Shown in pieces: positions 3,923 to 5,356 of a stretch of 5,356 nucleotides of DNA. Under the pieces are notes generated by a model that was not told where the DNA came from, made no database searches, and saw nothing but the letters and a program-made list of their open reading frames with translations. The stretch's first letter is position 1. The number at the start of each line of letters is the position of its first letter. The position numbers and the translations under genes were made by a program. Origin of the DNA: Nitrospirota bacterium (GTDB lineage Bacteria; Nitrospirota; Thermodesulfovibrionia; Thermodesulfovibrionales; UBA6898). The stretch covers positions 1 through 5,356 of the forward strand of contig JAOUFP010000227.1 in NCBI GenBank assembly GCA_029858145.1, given 5' to 3'.

Positions 3923-5356
3923 CTAATAGAATTCCCCTAGGGACTGAGAGTCAGCATCTGCATCCTTTAGATGCCTGTACCCTTTCCTGCCTGCCGGCGC
4001 AAGGGATTCATTTCTGAAATTGGGGACTATTTTTCTTATTATCGCTTCCACTTCGTCCATGGCATAATTCAAAACAGCATGCTCCAGTTGCAGCATGTAA
4101 TGGTCAAGGTCCGTCAATGAGGGAACTTCAGGAATTGCTATCATGAGTTTGCTGTGAGAAGTAGGGACACTTTTTTCCATTTGATCAAAAAGCTCCTCAA
4201 ACAACTTTTCACCCGGTCTTAAGCCCGTAAACTTGATCTTTATCTCCTTGTGAGGGATAAAACCTGAAAGCCGTATGAAGTTCTCTGCAAAGTCGACAAC
4301 CCTTATGGGATCCCCCATGTCAAGGACGAAAAGTTCCCCCCCGTTTCCCGAAGCAGCCGCGATCAGGACCAGTTGAACCGCCTCCGGGATAAGCATGAAA
4401 AATCTTTCTATTTCAGGATGTGTTACCGTTAACGGCCCGCCTTTCTTCAATTGTTCCTTGAAAATCGGCACTACACTTCCGTTACTTCCGAGCACATTAC
4501 CGAACCTGACGGTGTTGAACCTGGTTTTGGAAACTGCATTCATATGGATCGTCAGGAATTCGGCGACGCGTTTTGTTGCCCCCATGATACTTGTGGGATT
4601 AACAGCCTTGTCCGTCGAGACGAGCACAAAGCATTCGGCACCGTGCTTGGTTGCGGCATCAATGATATTTTTTGTGCCGAATATATTATTTTTTACTGCC
4701 TCGACAGGGCTGTGCTCCATCAGCGGCACGTGTTTGTAGGCGGCAGCGTGAAAAATAACCTGCGGCGTGTGTTTTGAGAATATGTGGTCTAAGGCGAACC
4801 TGTCCTGTATATCAGCAATGACAGAGAAAAGACGGGTACTGTTCCCTTCGTTCCGCAACGCAACATCAACCTCATACAGGCTGTTCTCGTATCTGTCTAT
4901 GAGCAACAGACTGGAAGGCTCATACTTGACTATCTGTCTGCAGAGCTCTGAACCGATCGAACCGCCCGCGCCGGTTACCATAACTGACTTTCCCTTTATA
5001 AAGTCTCTCACCGATGCGTTGTCAGTTTTAACCGCTTCCCTCTGCAGAAGATCTTCGAGCGAGATGGGCTGCATGTGGGTGATTCCATACTGTTTGCGGA
5101 GAAACGTTATCATCTTTTCCTCGGTGATATGACCGAGCTTGACGAGCTTGGCACCGAGCCTCCCGCCCTCCCGTTCCTGCAGCTCAAGGGCTTCTTTTAC
5201 ATTCTCTTCGGTAACCAGATTCGCATCCATCAGGCGCTGGCCGAGTTTTGCCCCAACCGATACATTCCCGTTAAGCAGGTCATGTATCCCGGGCAGCTTC
5301 TTTATCGGGATATTAAACGGCTTGCACAGTTCGTAGATCTCCCTGATGGTTCCCTG
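3923..5356 (-). CDS. CapD/FlaA1-type NDP-sugar 4,6-dehydratase with internal MshEN domain, 5' end missing
   Basis: 477 C-terminal residues are visible, and the frame is open to the right edge, so the true start lies outside the window. Residues 1-34 (including LPGIHDLLNGNVSV) match the end of the N-terminal nucleotide-binding region of large membrane-anchored UDP-GlcNAc 4,6-dehydratases such as CapD and WbpM. Residues 37-89 are an inserted MshEN module. ISLEDLLQRE (98-107) resumes the normal family sequence. The catalytic SDR domain has TGAGGSIG (128-135) for NAD(P), HAAAYKHVPLME (203-214), STDKAVNPT (247-255) and MGATK (258-262). The usual YxxxK is MxxxK, as in the Ser-Met-Lys subgroup. GLRPGEKLFEEL (378-389) is near the end. 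The expected reaction is conversion of UDP-GlcNAc, or a similar sugar, to the 4-keto-6-deoxy form at the inner membrane, feeding polysaccharide or glycan synthesis. Taking the Met at 5230 as a start would cut the first MshEN repeat in two. Confidence 0.93.
   Translation of the reverse strand, partial: QGTIREIYELCKPFNIPIKKLPGIHDLLNGNVSVGAKLGQRLMDANLVTEENVKEALELQEREGGRLGAKLVKLGHITEEKMITFLRKQYGITHMQPISLEDLLQREAVKTDNASVRDFIKGKSVMVTGAGGSIGSELCRQIVKYEPSSLLLIDRYENSLYEVDVALRNEGNSTRLFSVIADIQDRFALDHIFSKHTPQVIFHAAAYKHVPLMEHSPVEAVKNNIFGTKNIIDAATKHGAECFVLVSTDKAVNPTSIMGATKRVAEFLTIHMNAVSKTRFNTVRFGNVLGSNGSVVPIFKEQLKKGGPLTVTHPEIERFFMLIPEAVQLVLIAAASGNGGELFVLDMGDPIRVVDFAENFIRLSGFIPHKEIKIKFTGLRPGEKLFEELFDQMEKSVPTSHSKLMIAIPEVPSLTDLDHYMLQLEHAVLNYAMDEVEAIIRKIVPNFRNESLAPAGRKGYRHLKDADADSQSLGEFY
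5090..5248 (-). other. MshEN (GspE_N) cyclic-di-GMP-binding-type domain inside the dehydratase
   Basis: There are two 24-residue repeats separated by exactly five residues, the MshEN layout. Repeat 1 (visible residues 37-60) begins KLGQRLMDANLV and ends in L57 and Q60. Repeat 2 (66-89) begins RLGAKLVKLGHI and ends in L86 and Q89. Repeat 2 keeps R-L-G, L-V, G at position 10 and the final Q. Repeat 1 is weaker, with K for R and N for G. In MshE and related ATPases these positions wrap cyclic di-GMP. In GspE-type proteins the same fold can instead serve protein contacts, so ligand binding is likely but not certain. Confidence 0.85.

Overview
The window looks like part of a bacterial surface-polysaccharide locus, with every gene on the minus strand, so transcription runs from the right edge to the left edge. 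The organism is probably a Gram-negative, sigma-54-using environmental bacterium. A large membrane-type sugar-nucleotide dehydratase, an NtrC-family response regulator and CDP-glucose synthesis together recall exopolysaccharide clusters of Nitrospirota, Desulfobacterota and related groups. That placement is inference from gene content and middling base composition; no phylogenetic marker is present.

Right part (5356 to 3923): the C-terminal 477 residues of a CapD/FlaA1/WbpM-type NDP-sugar 4,6-dehydratase, cut by the window edge. It is unusual. Between the end of its N-terminal nucleotide-binding region and its catalytic SDR domain lies a complete two-repeat MshEN (GspE_N) module, a fold known to bind cyclic di-GMP. 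An annotation starting at the Met at 5230 would begin inside the first repeat and hide this. 34 bp downstream (3888 to 2536) is a 450-residue NtrC-like regulator (receiver, AAA+, Fis HTH) with intact Walker motifs. Its sigma-54-contacting GAFTGA loop reads ESFPGA, and one receiver acidic-pocket residue is Ala. A doubtful 38-codon ORF overlaps its stop by ATGA.

Middle (about 2535 to 1968): a 568-bp stretch with no convincing protein gene. In the direction of transcription it holds two related TGTNTC-N5-GNTACA-like dyads spaced 30 bp apart, a strong -24/-12 (sigma-54) promoter match, a hairpin almost at the predicted transcript start, degraded-looking coding fragments, a 44-nt two-tier palindrome, and a good Shine-Dalgarno site. 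The two hairpins bracket about 319 bp that could be a small inserted element; removing it would leave a normal leader of roughly 27 nt.

Left part (1967 to 1): glucose-1-phosphate cytidylyltransferase (rfbF), then a 369-residue FAD oxidoreductase of the L-2-hydroxyglutarate oxidase family, then the probable GTG start of a further gene cut by the left edge.

Taken together (inference): the regulator, or a relative, may drive the rfbF operon from the sigma-54 promoter, while cyclic di-GMP could act directly on the dehydratase. Polysaccharide output would then be gated both transcriptionally and by ligand binding.
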